NCBI GenBank assembly: GCA_021801265.1
Contig: JAJYYE010000002.1
Span: forward strand, 102,704-166,703
Direction of reading: 5' to 3'
Origin: Pseudomonadota bacterium
GTDB taxonomy: Bacteria; Pseudomonadota; Gammaproteobacteria; Halothiobacillales; Halothiobacillaceae
Length of the DNA: 64,000 nt
Shown here: piece after piece, positions 9,512 through 19,494 of the stretch
Layout of the letters: each line of letters opens with the position of its first letter
How positions within the stretch are numbered: position 1 is the first letter of the stretch
The notes under the pieces: generated by a model
The model's database searches: none
Told to the model about the DNA's origin: nothing
What the model saw: the letters and a program-made list of their open reading frames with translations, nothing else
Program-made: the position numbers and the translations under genes

Positions 9512-10575
9512 AAAACTTCCTCATTCGGATTTTGGAAGGCATTAAGACGAAGCTCTAAAGCCTGAACTCGATGCGCTATTCGATCAAGTTGTTTAAATCG
9601 AGCGGCATTTTTATGCCAGCGTTCATTGGTATCGAGCGGTGTTCCCGCAGAATAAACACCCGCTTGAGAAATCGAACGCGTCACCATCGACATGCCCGTC
9701 ACGTGCACACCATCTGCAAGCGTTAAATGCCCCGCAAGGCCCACACCACCACCCAAAGTACAGTGCTTTCCAACGACACTGGAACCTGCCAAACCGGCGC
9801 AGCCGGCAACCGCCGAGTGTTCGCCTATTTCTACGTTGTGCGCGATTTGAATGAGATTGTCTAACTTAACCCCATTCGCAATCCGTGTATCATCCAAGGC
9901 ACCCCGATCAATCGTGGTATTGGCGCCAATATCGACATCATCGCCGATAATGACTCGCCCCAATTGCGGCACCCTGCGCCATCTACCCTGATCATTGGCC
10001 AAACCAAATCCATCGGAACCAATAACGACACCGGGTTGAATCAAGCAGCGTGCGCCGATTTCACAGTCATCCAGAACAGTCACTCGTGCAACCAATTCGG
10101 TATCCTCACCGATATGGACATTTTGTCCCAAAATTGTTCCTGTACCGACGACAGCACCCGCAGAAATCAGACAATTCGCACCAATGACCGCCAATGGGCC
10201 GATAACCACATTGGGGGCTAGTTTAACGGTGGGGTGAATAACTGCTGAGGCATCAACCCCAGAATATGCGTTCTGGCGGGGGTACATCCATTCCACAATA
10301 TCAATGAAAGCAAGCTGAGGGCTGGGAACGCAGATTAAAGTTGCCTGCTCAGGCATTAAACTGATGTCTGCAGTCCGACACAAAATCGTACCCGCTTGAC
10401 TCTGCTGGGGATTCACCCCCCGTCGAGGGCCGCTGAAATAGGCTAAGTCACGTGAAGTAGCAGAACCCAGTGAGGCCACACTGAGCACGCGACGCTCTGC
10501 GGAACCGAGCAGCGATGCGGACACATGGTCAGCAATTTCTGCGGCGGACAACCCATTGCGGGGGTTAATCTGCAT
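9508..10575 (-). CDS. lpxD: UDP-3-O-acylglucosamine N-acyltransferase (lipid A step 3)
   Basis: Adds the second hydroxyacyl chain, at the 2-amino group of UDP-3-O-acylglucosamine. The N-terminal uridine-binding domain (about residues 1-100) contains the AYFSGPRR segment. A hexapeptide-repeat left-handed beta helix follows (residues 105-310), with the catalytic His in QIAHNVEIGEHS and the family sequence IGSDGFGLANDQGRWRRVPQLG. A C-terminal helix with FKQLDRIAHRVQALE closes the trimer. Length 355 aa is slightly longer than in E. coli. It lies 37 nt after skp and overlaps fabZ by 4 nt. Confidence 0.95.
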   Translation of the reverse strand: MQINPRNGLSAAEIADHVSASLLGSAERRVLSVASLGSATSRDLAYFSGPRRGVNPQQSQAGTILCRTADISLMPEQATLICVPSPQLAFIDIVEWMYPRQNAYSGVDASAVIHPTVKLAPNVVIGPLAVIGANCLISAGAVVGTGTILGQNVHIGEDTELVARVTVLDDCEIGARCLIQPGVVIGSDGFGLANDQGRWRRVPQLGRVIIGDDVDIGANTTIDRGALDDTRIANGVKLDNLIQIAHNVEIGEHSAVAGCAGLAGSSVVGKHCTLGGGVGLAGHLTLADGVHVTGMSMVTRSISQAGVYSAGTPLDTNERWHKNAARFKQLDRIAHRVQALELRLNAFQNPNEEVL

Positions 10576-10612
10576 TCAGTCATCCAATAAGTGATTATGG
10601 AAAAATAAGCTG

Positions 10613-11131
10613 CTACTTACCGCTTTTCGCATCCTGTTGAAGTTTTGCCAGAACTTCATTGGTAATATCAACTTGTGGCGCGGCATAAACAACACCTTCT
10701 GCCAAAACCAAATCATAACCACTTGATTTCGCCACATCTTTAATCGCACTCAGAACGACACGTTGTAACTTACCCAACTCTTCATTTTTGCGCAGATTCA
10801 GATCATCACGGAAGTTACTCTGCATGCGCTGCAAATCACGCAGTTGACGATTAAGTTCCTGCTCTTGTTTGGAACGATCGCCATCGCTCATGGTGACGCC
10901 ATCACGATTCAATTTGGTTTCCAAACTTTGAGCGGCCTGCTGCGCATCCCGAATTTCTTTCTCACGCGGAGCAAATTCTTTTTCCAGTTTCTTCTTGGCA
11001 ATATCTGCCTGAGGCGCTTGCTCCAATAAGGTGGATGAATTAACAAATGCAATCTTGATTTCGGCGGCCTGAACAGATGCTGCGGAAAAAAGGGCAAACA
11101 AGGAAACAAACAGTAATGCAATGCGATTCAC
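10613..11131 (-). CDS. skp: Periplasmic chaperone Skp/OmpH
   Basis: Periplasmic holdase that keeps unfolded outer-membrane proteins soluble on their way to the BAM complex. A signal peptide (residues 1-22, ending SVQAA) is followed by a short beta core (EIKIAFVNSSTLLEQAP) and a long charged coiled coil (about residues 45-125) that forms the tentacle arms. The start is the GTG at 11129-11131, preceded by GGGAG at 7-nt spacing; an upstream ATG (11161) would add ten residues before the signal peptide and has no such site. A TATAAT lies upstream at 11183-11188 (minus strand), without a clear -35. Its position between bamA and lpxD is conserved. Confidence 0.9.
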   Translation of the reverse strand: MNRIALLFVSLFALFSAASVQAAEIKIAFVNSSTLLEQAPQADIAKKKLEKEFAPREKEIRDAQQAAQSLETKLNRDGVTMSDGDRSKQEQELNRQLRDLQRMQSNFRDDLNLRKNEELGKLQRVVLSAIKDVAKSSGYDLVLAEGVVYAAPQVDITNEVLAKLQQDAKSGK

Positions 11132-11253
11132 GCAAATTCTCCCAAAACAATTAAAAGCCAAATGATCTGCTCGTGCTACGAATTATACCGATCCGCATTA
11201 TGTCACAGTGTTCTTGAAAGGTGCTGCAACGATGCTGAAATCCTCATGGCTAC

Positions 11254-13641
11254 CTAGAAACTGGTCCCCACAGTAAACTGGAACACTTGGGTCAGGTCAC
11301 CGGGTTTATTATTCAGCGGCTTGGCGACACTAAATACTAACGGGCCCACCGGTGATATCCAGTTAAATCCAACACCGACAGATTGGCGCAACCCTTGCGC
11401 ACTGAAATTACTGTAACTGTTGTACACGTTACCCACATCCCAGAATAACGAGAGCCGGACAGAGTTGGCTTGACTGGTCAAGAACGGCAAGGGCGTGATC
11501 AATTCCAACCCGCCTGCCGTCAGGAAAGTCCCACCCATCGGATCACCATTGGAATCTCTTGGCCCCAGTGAATAATCCTGGAAACCGCGCACGGATTGAA
11601 TGCCACCGCTGTAATAGTTCAGGAAGGGCGGCACACCGTTGTAATACTGACTTACTCCGCCATAAGTCGATTGAGTATTACCGTAGGCTTTAACCATGCC
11701 CACTTGACCATGCGCCGAGAGCGTAGAATCCGACCAAAGGGGCAAATAAATGCGGCCTTTGTAATCACCCTTGTAATAAAGGAGCTGGCTACCCGGAACG
11801 ACCATTGTCGCGGAGACACTTTGCAAAATACCCGATGTCGGGAAAACCGCTTTATTGCGCGTATCATACCGCAAGGTGGGAATCACACTCAGCGTCAAGA
11901 AACTCTTGCCATCGAAACCAGGACCTGCCAGATCATAACCGTTGGCGCCTAGTGGCGTTATGGGATATGTCCCCGTAGGCACGACAGGAACGCCCGTAAT
12001 CCAGCTCGGCGAGTAGTTGGTTGATTTGATTTTTTGTTCCTGGGCCTGGAACGCGATTGAACCATAGGTATTTTCAGATAACGGCACACCAAAGCTGATA
12101 TTCCCGCCATAAGAGTCAACCAGATATTTAGAAAGCGACAACGCCGCCGCGTTTTGGCGGGAGTAGAACAAGCCAAAACCCTGGCTGACCCCATCCACCG
12201 TAAAATAGGGGTTGTTGTAATTGAACTGAATACCCGTTTGGTATGAGCTGCGCTGCATATTAATGCCCACAGATTTACCTGATCCGAGGAAATTAGACTG
12301 ATTTAAGCCCAAGTTGAATAATACCCCTTCGGACTGTGAGTAACCCACACCTGCGGTGAATGAACCCGAGAGTTGTTCGGTAATGTCATAATCGACATCC
12401 ACTTGATCGGCCACACCGGGAATGGGTTTAACATTTTGGTCAACCTTTTGAACCGAAGGCAAGCGTTGCAAACGCTCCTTGGATCGATCCAGCTTGTCTG
12501 CAGCATACCAACTGCCTTCCATCTGCCGCATTTCGCGCCGATACACGTCTTCATTGGTATTAAAATTACCGGTGAATTCGACATGACGCACCGTCACCCG
12601 ATCACCCGGCTGAATATTAAAATCCACCGCAACCGTTTTATTTGTTTCATCAATTTTGGGCAGCGGCTGAACTTTTGCCAGCGCGTAGCCATCGTTGCCT
12701 AACCGTTTGGAAATTGCATCTGAGGTGTCGATAATTTCTTTACGATTGAAATACTGGTCTTTCTTAACGTGATCAAGCTGAGTCAGTGTGGCTTGATCCA
12801 ACAGCAGATTACCGGAAAAAGTCACATCACTGACTTTATAGCGTGGACCTTCACTCACATTGATCACCACATCAATTTGCTTACGATCTGGGGTAATGGT
12901 GACCTGTGAGGATTCAACTGCAAATTTCAAATAGCCGCGATTTAAATAAAATGAGCGCAAACCTTCCAGATCCGCAGCCATCTTTTCCTTGGAATACTGG
13001 TCAGCACTTGACCAAAACTCCCACCAGGAAGTGGGGTGCATGCTCAACTGCCCCAACAACTCGGACTCTGAAAAATCATGGTTTCCAACAATCCGAACTT
13101 GTCGAATGCTGGCCGGTTTGCCTTCATAGATATCAATGGATACAAATACCCGATTGTCATCCAACGGTTTGACGCTGGTTTCAATCTGCACACCGTATTG
13201 TCCGAGGCTGTAATACACTCGCTGCAATTCGGTTTTCATTTTATCCAGTGCCTGTGGATCAAGGACATGCCCTTGACTTAAGCCAATATCTTTCAGTGCC
13301 TTTTGCAGCTTTTCGGTTTCTACTTTTTTGTTGCCTTTGACTTCGATTGCGGAGATTGTTGGGCGCTCCTTAACCTGGATCATCAGGACATTGCCGACCT
13401 GGCCCACATTCACATTGCTAAAAAAACCCGTTTTATAGAGTGCGTCAATGACCTGCGTACTATCTTCGGCCGTGAAGTTTTCACCCACTTTATAGGGCAC
13501 ATAGGTAAAAATAGTGCTCGGCGTGACGGTTCTTAGCCCTTCGACCTTAATATCCGAAATCACGAAGGCATTGGCCAGTGCAGGGATCAAAAGAAGCACA
13601 CCCGCGATGGGCGCCACAAGAAAGCGAGTGAATGAAGTCAT
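11254..13641 (-). CDS. bamA: Outer-membrane protein assembly factor BamA
   Basis: Central subunit of the BAM complex, which folds beta-barrel proteins into the outer membrane. A signal peptide (residues 1-25, ending ANA) is followed by five POTRA domains (about 25-425; for example FVISDIKVEGLRTV at the first and VRHVEFTGNFNTNEDVYRREM at the last) and a 16-strand Omp85 barrel. The conserved loop-6 motif VRGF appears in GIQSVRGFQDYSLGPRD. The protein ends in Phe (QFTVGTSF), the usual OMP C-terminal signal. Length 795 aa is standard. It lies between rseP and skp, the common gene order. Confidence 0.95.
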   Translation of the reverse strand: MTSFTRFLVAPIAGVLLLIPALANAFVISDIKVEGLRTVTPSTIFTYVPYKVGENFTAEDSTQVIDALYKTGFFSNVNVGQVGNVLMIQVKERPTISAIEVKGNKKVETEKLQKALKDIGLSQGHVLDPQALDKMKTELQRVYYSLGQYGVQIETSVKPLDDNRVFVSIDIYEGKPASIRQVRIVGNHDFSESELLGQLSMHPTSWWEFWSSADQYSKEKMAADLEGLRSFYLNRGYLKFAVESSQVTITPDRKQIDVVINVSEGPRYKVSDVTFSGNLLLDQATLTQLDHVKKDQYFNRKEIIDTSDAISKRLGNDGYALAKVQPLPKIDETNKTVAVDFNIQPGDRVTVRHVEFTGNFNTNEDVYRREMRQMEGSWYAADKLDRSKERLQRLPSVQKVDQNVKPIPGVADQVDVDYDITEQLSGSFTAGVGYSQSEGVLFNLGLNQSNFLGSGKSVGINMQRSSYQTGIQFNYNNPYFTVDGVSQGFGLFYSRQNAAALSLSKYLVDSYGGNISFGVPLSENTYGSIAFQAQEQKIKSTNYSPSWITGVPVVPTGTYPITPLGANGYDLAGPGFDGKSFLTLSVIPTLRYDTRNKAVFPTSGILQSVSATMVVPGSQLLYYKGDYKGRIYLPLWSDSTLSAHGQVGMVKAYGNTQSTYGGVSQYYNGVPPFLNYYSGGIQSVRGFQDYSLGPRDSNGDPMGGTFLTAGGLELITPLPFLTSQANSVRLSLFWDVGNVYNSYSNFSAQGLRQSVGVGFNWISPVGPLVFSVAKPLNNKPGDLTQVFQFTVGTSF

Positions 13642-13780
13642 GCTTAAAGTCGTATCCCAAAGATCGGCTAAAGATTAATAAAACTGCCTAAGGCTTGCAG
13701 CCATCGGGGCTTGAAATAACATCACGTTCAACCATCGGTTGGACTAATCCGTAAATTGGCTCTATTGTCGCTGAGTATGC

Positions 13781-15193
13781 CTAGTGCAGCAACCGTGACA
13801 TGTCATTATAAAAAGCAATCGCCATTAAGCTCACGAGAAAAAAGAGCCCCAGCTTGGTCGCAAACGCCTCCATCGCGGCTTCTGCCGGCTTACCGCGGAT
13901 CGCTTCGATGACATACATCACCAGATGACCGCCATCCAATAACGGCACGGGCAAGAGGTTCATAATCGCCAACGACAGGCTGACCAGAGCCAAAAACCCA
14001 AGAAAGGTCGAAAAACCAATAATGAGGCTTTGCCCTGCAAATTCAGCAATCGCAACCGGGCCGGAGAGATTGGATAAACTGGCTTGCCCCGTGAGTAGTC
14101 CGCCAAAAACGCTCAAGGTCAACGTGGTCATTGACCAACTGCGCGAAGCCGCCATGGAAAGTGCCGTTAAGGGGGCATAGCGATCGAGTACCAACAAATG
14201 CACCCCATCTTGCTTGGCCTGCACAATGGCGGCAGGGACTAAACCCAATTGCGCACCCATTCGGCCAATGGTGCGTATTTGACCATCAGCTAATTTTTGA
14301 GTTTCGGTTTTCGGGGTGACTTCAATAACATCCGTGGATTGCCCCCTTTGCACGGTTAAACGCACCGGTACGCCTGCCGAATGTTCGATCTGCTCAATCA
14401 AATTCCACGGATCACGATAAGACGCCCCGTTGATTTTCAGAATCACGTCGCCCTTTTTGAGACCGGCCATTTCTGCTGGACTATGCGGCAATACGGTGTG
14501 AATCAGCGCATCCCCAGGCGGCGACCAGAGCGTGAAGCCAATCGCTTTCAAAACATCTCGTGACGAATTTGACGGATTTCCTGCAAGAGGTTTGAGTCGA
14601 GTCAAATCCAGTGTGCCCTCGCTCACCGCACCCCGATGTTCGTATTCAATGGGCACTTTAGCTGAATCCACGCCGCCTTCCAGCACGGCAAGACGCAAGT
14701 CAGCCAGACTGTGAATCACTTGATTGCCGACTCGGGTAATCACATCGCCGTCGCGCACGCCGCTCTGGGCTAACAACGAACCCGGGGCAAGTACGCCGGC
14801 CTTGGGCAACACGCCCTGCACCCCAACCATGAACATCAGCATCCATAAAGCCAAGGCCAATAAAAAGTTCGCAACGGGCCCGGCGAGTACAATCAGAAAA
14901 CGCTTCCAAACGGGTTGGTTATTAAAAGCACGGTGTTGTTCGGCAGGATCAACCGGCCCCTCGCGCTCATCAAGCATTTTGACGTACCCGCCCAAGGGGA
15001 GCATAGCAATGCGATACTCAATGGCATCTGGCCCTCGGCGGGTTGACCAGATGGCCTTGCCAAACCCAAGCGAATAGGTCAATACTTTGACGCCCAGTTT
15101 ACGCGCCACCCAAAAGTGGCCGAATTCATGGAACGCGACCAGTACGGCAATCGTGATCAGAAATCCCAATAAACTCATTAAGACAGTCATCAT
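13781..15193 (-). CDS. rseP: Site-2 intramembrane metalloprotease RseP
   Basis: Inner-membrane zinc protease that cuts the anti-sigma factor RseA within the membrane after DegS, and clears signal peptides. The zinc motif HEFGH lies in the first helix and the third ligand in NLLPVPLLDGGH near the C-terminus. Two PDZ domains fill the periplasmic region (about residues 120-300; the second contains SPAEMAGLKKGDVILKING). The start overlaps the dxr stop by 4 nt. Length 470 aa is slightly over the E. coli protein (450). Neighbouring bamA, skp and lpxD are envelope-stress genes in other proteobacteria; I could not identify a sigma-E promoter here. Confidence 0.93.
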   Translation of the reverse strand: MMTVLMSLLGFLITIAVLVAFHEFGHFWVARKLGVKVLTYSLGFGKAIWSTRRGPDAIEYRIAMLPLGGYVKMLDEREGPVDPAEQHRAFNNQPVWKRFLIVLAGPVANFLLALALWMLMFMVGVQGVLPKAGVLAPGSLLAQSGVRDGDVITRVGNQVIHSLADLRLAVLEGGVDSAKVPIEYEHRGAVSEGTLDLTRLKPLAGNPSNSSRDVLKAIGFTLWSPPGDALIHTVLPHSPAEMAGLKKGDVILKINGASYRDPWNLIEQIEHSAGVPVRLTVQRGQSTDVIEVTPKTETQKLADGQIRTIGRMGAQLGLVPAAIVQAKQDGVHLLVLDRYAPLTALSMAASRSWSMTTLTLSVFGGLLTGQASLSNLSGPVAIAEFAGQSLIIGFSTFLGFLALVSLSLAIMNLLPVPLLDGGHLVMYVIEAIRGKPAEAAMEAFATKLGLFFLVSLMAIAFYNDMSRLLH

Positions 15194-16425
15194 GCTCGGT
15201 GTTCCATTGTGGGTACTTTAGTCAGCGTTTGCGCGGCGATTCCAACCAAAATTGATTGCGCCCGCTGCCGAGCCCAAGCATCTTTGACCAAAACCTCTTC
15301 AATAGACTCGGGCGCGACCGTCCCAGTTCCCGCTAAAGCCGCATCTAAAGTGGCTTCAATGACATGGGGTATTTGTTTAAATCTCAAGCGATGGTCTAAA
15401 AAGGCTGCCACCGCAATTTCATTGGCCGCATTGATTACCAAGGGCGCAATACCACCCTGCTCAATCGCATCAAATGCCAGTCGCAAACACGGGAAGCGCT
15501 GCAGATCGGGCGCTTCAAAATGCAGCCCGGTTACCGCACACAAGTCCAACGGTGCCACTCCGGAATCAATCCGTTCAGGCCATGCCAGCGCATGCGCTAT
15601 GGGCGTGCGCATATCGGGTCTACCCAATTGGGCAAGCACCGACCCATCGACAAACTGCACCATCGAATGAATCACGGACTCAGGATGTACCACCACATCA
15701 ATGCGGGTGGGCGGCATTGCGAACAGCCAAGCCGCTTCAATCACTTCCAGGCCTTTGTTCATCATGGTGGCGGAATCGACCGATATTTTTCGCCCCATCA
15801 CCCAGTTGGGGTGGCGACACGCATCCTGCGGCGTAATGCCGTCAAATTGATCCAGCGGCAACGTCCGAAACGGACCGCCCGATGCCGTGAGGATTAATTT
15901 TTGTACCGCTTGCGGCGCAGGGATGCCCGTTGGCAGACATTGAAAAATAGCATTGTGTTCACTGTCGATGGGAAGAATCATCGCGCCGGATGCGATTGCC
16001 GCTGACATCATTAATTGCCCCGCAGCAACGAGGGATTCCTTATTCGCCAGCAAAACTTGCTTACCCGCGCGCACAGCCGCCCAGGTTGACGCCAAACCCG
16101 CCACACCGACAATGGCCGCCACCACACAATCCACAGCATGATCAGCGGCCAGGGCGGCGAGCGCTACGGGGTCATCAACTACCTCAGGGTGACGGGTTTT
16201 ATCCGATATTTCTGATTTAATCCGGGCTCGGAGCACGGCGGCGGACTGTGGATCGGCCACACCCACCTTGCGGGGAGAAAATTCCGCAATTTGCGCCCAA
16301 AGAACATCAATCTGCGAGTGTGCGACCAGCGTTTCAACCCGATAACGCGAAGGATGTAGTTTAATCACCGCCAAGGTATTGATGCCAATACTGCCGGTAG
16401 AACCAAAAATTGCGATAGATTTCAC
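15190..16425 (-). CDS. dxr: 1-deoxy-D-xylulose 5-phosphate reductoisomerase
   Basis: Converts DXP to MEP with NADPH, the committed step of non-mevalonate isoprenoid synthesis, which feeds UppS next door. The N-terminal dinucleotide-binding motif is GSTGSIG; metal-binding Asp and Glu lie in PIDSEHNAIFQ; the substrate loop is HPNWVMGRKISVDSATMMNKGLE. The GTG at 16423-16425 is chosen because it places the start just before KSIAIFGSTG as in relatives and has AAGGG upstream; a TTG at 16455 would overlap cdsA. Length 411 aa. The start lies 19 nt after the cdsA stop. Confidence 0.93.
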   Translation of the reverse strand: MKSIAIFGSTGSIGINTLAVIKLHPSRYRVETLVAHSQIDVLWAQIAEFSPRKVGVADPQSAAVLRARIKSEISDKTRHPEVVDDPVALAALAADHAVDCVVAAIVGVAGLASTWAAVRAGKQVLLANKESLVAAGQLMMSAAIASGAMILPIDSEHNAIFQCLPTGIPAPQAVQKLILTASGGPFRTLPLDQFDGITPQDACRHPNWVMGRKISVDSATMMNKGLEVIEAAWLFAMPPTRIDVVVHPESVIHSMVQFVDGSVLAQLGRPDMRTPIAHALAWPERIDSGVAPLDLCAVTGLHFEAPDLQRFPCLRLAFDAIEQGGIAPLVINAANEIAVAAFLDHRLRFKQIPHVIEATLDAALAGTGTVAPESIEEVLVKDAWARQRAQSILVGIAAQTLTKVPTMEHRA

Positions 16426-16444
16426 GGGAATGCGCCCTTGAGCA

Positions 16445-17302
16445 TCAGCCGGCAATCAACAAATGCATCTGAGCCAATGCCAACAACCAGATAGGCATCG
16501 CGGCCAGTTGACCATCAAGACGATCCAGCAATCCGCCATGCCCGGGCAGCAACTGGCCGCTATCCTTCACACCGGCTTCCCGCTTCAACCGAGATTCTTC
16601 CAAATCACCCGCAACGGAAAATAAGGCGACGAGCATGCTCCAGAGCGCCAGTTCCCAAGAAGGCACACCGGAAAACAAGGGCAGCACAACACCTATTGCT
16701 GCCAAAATACCCACGCCCACCAGTCCACCCACCAAACCTTCCAAGGTTTTACCGGGGCTCAATGCGGGAGCCAGTTTGTGACGCCCCAAAGCGCGGCCGA
16801 CAAAATACGCGAGAGAATCGGCCACGGCCACAATCAGGATACCGAACAGTAACAGCCAGGCGCCTTGCTCAAGTGCGCGGATTTGAACCAAAGCGAACCA
16901 AAACGCGGGCAGAATGAATAGGCCCAATACCGTTCGCAAACCCGCTGAGCGTGTCACACCCGCCACCTGTCGGCGCTGCCACAAGCCGAACATTAACACC
17001 ACCCAACCCAGGGTTGCCAGCAAGGCCAGCCCAGCGATTTGGCTACGGGGAAGCAGCAAATACAGTCCGGCACCGAAGAGCGCAACCATGCCCAAAGCAA
17101 GCCATCGGGTGATGTTGCAGGGGCAACTGAGTCGAAACCATTCATATCCAACGCCCAACGTCAGTAAGGCAGTAAAGCCCACAAAAGCCCAAGTTGGGAA
17201 AAGGAAAATGACACACAAGCCAAGAACGGACAACGCCAAACCCGTTATGACCCGGACTTGCGTTGGCGTCATCATCGTGGCCATTGATTCAATGAAACTC
17301 AT
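16445..17302 (-). CDS. cdsA: Phosphatidate cytidylyltransferase
   Basis: Makes CDP-diacylglycerol from phosphatidic acid and CTP, the branch-point precursor of membrane phospholipids. It is a polytopic inner-membrane protein with about eight hydrophobic helices. The family signature near the C-terminus is intact (SRLKREAGVKDSG, then PGHGGLLDRLD). Length 285 aa is standard. It starts within the uppS stop (ATGA overlap). Internal Met residues at 7, 10 and 11 are alternative starts. Confidence 0.93.
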   Translation of the reverse strand: MSFIESMATMMTPTQVRVITGLALSVLGLCVIFLFPTWAFVGFTALLTLGVGYEWFRLSCPCNITRWLALGMVALFGAGLYLLLPRSQIAGLALLATLGWVVLMFGLWQRRQVAGVTRSAGLRTVLGLFILPAFWFALVQIRALEQGAWLLLFGILIVAVADSLAYFVGRALGRHKLAPALSPGKTLEGLVGGLVGVGILAAIGVVLPLFSGVPSWELALWSMLVALFSVAGDLEESRLKREAGVKDSGQLLPGHGGLLDRLDGQLAAMPIWLLALAQMHLLIAG

Positions 17303-18084
17303 TCTTCAACACCACCAAAGCGACGATTCCGTTCTGAAAACCAGTTCAAGGCTGTCACAAAGTGTTGCTCCGAAAAAGCGGGCCATAAACACGGCGTAAA
17401 ATACAATTCGGCGTAAGCGGATTGCCATAATAGAAAATTGCTGATGCGCTGCTCCCCGCCCGTGCGAATAAATAAATCAACAGGGGGGCAGTCCTGGGTT
17501 GCCAGGTTCGCCTCGAAACACTGGCGAACCTGGGCAGAATCATCCAAATTAATCCACCCCTGTTGCGCAGTTCGGGCCATGCGGGTGGCTGCCTGCAAAA
17601 TATCCCACTGCCCGCCGTAACTGACGGCAATCAATAGATGCAATCCCTGATTTTGCACCGTTTGTAATTCGGCACGCGCCATTAATTCACAAATTTGTGA
17701 TGTTAAGCGTTCGCGCTCACCAATAAACTGCACGCGAATGCCGTTGGCATGCAAATCTTCTATGTCTCGCTCCAGTGCATGCGCAAACAAGTGCATCAAG
17801 GAATCCACCTCGGCTTGTGGTCGAATCCAATTTTCAGAAGAGAATGCAAATAAAGTCAGGACGGGAATATGGGCGCGACGAGCGGATTCGATTAAACGCC
17901 GCACGGCACGCCGCCCGCGCTGATGGCCGAGACTTCTGGGCAGATGCCGCTCTTTTGCCCAGCGGCCATTGCCATCCATAATCACAGCGACATGCCGGGG
18001 CAGCCGCAACGGGTCGATACGCTCCAATTGAGTCAACCTGGCCGCTTTATCCGGAGATAACCTTGCTACATCATGTTCGTTCAC
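17299..18084 (-). CDS. uppS: Undecaprenyl diphosphate synthase (cis-prenyltransferase)
   Basis: Condenses isopentenyl diphosphate onto farnesyl diphosphate to make the C55 carrier lipid for peptidoglycan and LPS sugars. Motifs of the family are present: VIMDGNGRWA with the catalytic Asp, FAFSSENWIRP, and the C-terminal DLFIRTGGEQRISNFLLWQSAYAE. The start is placed at the GTG 18082-18084 (protein 261 aa, close to 253 in E. coli); the frame is open further upstream to 18168 but this would overlap frr. No strong ribosome site is visible, so the start is uncertain. Confidence 0.93.
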   Translation of the reverse strand: MNEHDVARLSPDKAARLTQLERIDPLRLPRHVAVIMDGNGRWAKERHLPRSLGHQRGRRAVRRLIESARRAHIPVLTLFAFSSENWIRPQAEVDSLMHLFAHALERDIEDLHANGIRVQFIGERERLTSQICELMARAELQTVQNQGLHLLIAVSYGGQWDILQAATRMARTAQQGWINLDDSAQVRQCFEANLATQDCPPVDLFIRTGGEQRISNFLLWQSAYAELYFTPCLWPAFSEQHFVTALNWFSERNRRFGGVEE

Positions 18085-18103
18085 GCGCGTTTCAACACCG
18101 ACA

Positions 18104-18661
18104 TTAAACGTCGAGCAGTTCTTTTTCTTTATCCGCCACAATTTTATCAATTTCGCTGACACAACCATCCGTCAACTTTTGAATCAAATCCTGACCCTTA
18201 CGCTCTTCATCTTCAGAGATGGTTTTATCTTTGAGCAGGTTTTTGAGGTCGGCATTAGCATCGCGGCGAATATTGCGCACAGCAACTTTGGCATTTTCAC
18301 CTTCTGTCCGCACAATTTTACCGAAATCCCGTCGCCGCTCTTCAGTAAGCGCGGGCATTGGCACCCGAATGACCATACCAGAGGTAGAGGGATTCAACCC
18401 CAAATCGGAGGTCATGATCGCTTTTTCAATTTTGCCCACCATCTCCTTTTCCCACGGCGCGACCGATAGCGTTCGGGCATCTTCCGCCGAGAGTTTCGCT
18501 ACTTGCGATAACGGCACCATGCTGCCGAAATAATCGACAGACACATGATCCAAAATACTGACATGCGCACGACCCGTGCGAATTTTGGTGAGCTCGGATT
18601 TCAGCGCATCGATGCTTTTGTGCATCCGAATGTCACAATCTTTTCTAATATCTTCAATCAT
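18104..18661 (-). CDS. frr: Ribosome recycling factor
   Basis: Works with EF-G to split post-termination ribosomes. The 185-aa protein is exactly the family length and has the standard features: [21 protein letters not shown] at the start, [20 protein letters not shown], and the [15 protein letters not shown] hinge region. The start codon overlaps the pyrH stop (ATGA). It ends 19 nt before the chosen uppS start, giving the common order pyrH-frr-uppS-cdsA. Confidence 0.96.
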   Translation of the reverse strand: MIEDIRKDCDIRMHKSIDALKSELTKIRTGRAHVSILDHVSVDYFGSMVPLSQVAKLSAEDARTLSVAPWEKEMVGKIEKAIMTSDLGLNPSTSGMVIRVPMPALTEERRRDFGKIVRTEGENAKVAVRNIRRDANADLKNLLKDKTISEDEERKGQDLIQKLTDGCVSEIDKIVADKEKELLDV

Positions 18662-19398
18662 TTCGTTATTTCCTCGGCTGTAACCAACGTACCTACGGCC
18701 TCGCCCATCACGGCACGTACTAAATTATTCGGCGCGTGGATGTCGATCACCATCATGGGCATGCTTTGATCCCGACACAGCACAATCGCTGTCGCATCCA
18801 TCACGCCCAAGCGTTGATCAAGTGCCATATTATAAGTCAAGTGCTCATAGCGTCGCGCTGCTGAGTTTATTTTTGGGTCAGAATCATAAACGCCATCCAC
18901 TTTTGTGGCTTTTATCATGATATCGGCGTGGATCTCAATCGCCCGTAAACTCGCGCCCGAATCGGTGGTGAAAAACGGATTTCCCGTGCCACCGACGAGA
19001 ATCACAATCCGTCCTTTTTCCAAATGTCGAATGGCGCGGCGCCGAATAAAGGATTCGCAGACTTCTGGAATCGACAAGGCGGACATCACACGAACTTGCA
19101 GCCCACGCTGCTCAATCACATCCTGCATGGCCAAGCCATTCATCACGGTAGCAAGCATCCCCATTTGATCGCCGGTGACACGATCCATGCCTGCTTGAGC
19201 CAAACCCTCACCTCGGAAAATATTCCCGCCGCCAACCACGATCCCCACTTCTACACCGAGCGCGCGCAATTTCAGAATATCGTCTGCCAATCGATGAATG
19301 ATGGAAGGATCGATGCCAAATGAATGCCCCCCCATCAACGCTTCACCACTCAACTTCAGCAAAACCCGCCGGTATTTTGGGGTGATCGGGTCAGTCAT
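18658..19398 (-). CDS. pyrH: Uridylate kinase
   Basis: Phosphorylates UMP to UDP in pyrimidine synthesis; the bacterial enzyme is a hexamer of the amino-acid-kinase fold, unlike eukaryotic UMP kinases. Key segments are [10 protein letters not shown] near the N-terminus, [10 protein letters not shown], and [20 protein letters not shown]. The start at ATG 19396-19398 has GAGG six nt upstream; a GTG four codons earlier overlaps that site and is rejected. Length 246 aa. The gene begins after the tsf terminator, so it likely has its own promoter or depends on readthrough. Confidence 0.95.
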   Translation of the reverse strand: MTDPITPKYRRVLLKLSGEALMGGHSFGIDPSIIHRLADDILKLRALGVEVGIVVGGGNIFRGEGLAQAGMDRVTGDQMGMLATVMNGLAMQDVIEQRGLQVRVMSALSIPEVCESFIRRRAIRHLEKGRIVILVGGTGNPFFTTDSGASLRAIEIHADIMIKATKVDGVYDSDPKINSAARRYEHLTYNMALDQRLGVMDATAIVLCRDQSMPMMVIDIHAPNNLVRAVMGEAVGTLVTAEEITK

Positions 19399-19453
19399 AA
19401 TTAGCCTCACGAAAAGCAGTGTAAAGAATTGGGGTTAATCGAATACGCAACTC

Positions 19454-19479
19454 AAAAAAAAGCCGGAGATCCCTCCGGC
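19454..19479 (-). terminator. Intrinsic terminator after tsf
   Basis: On the minus strand a GCCGGAG / CTCCGGC stem with a GGAT loop is followed by eight T. It ends the rpsB-tsf transcript 15 nt after the tsf stop and separates it from pyrH. Confidence 0.88.
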
Positions 19480-19494
19480 CTTCTTCCGATTGGA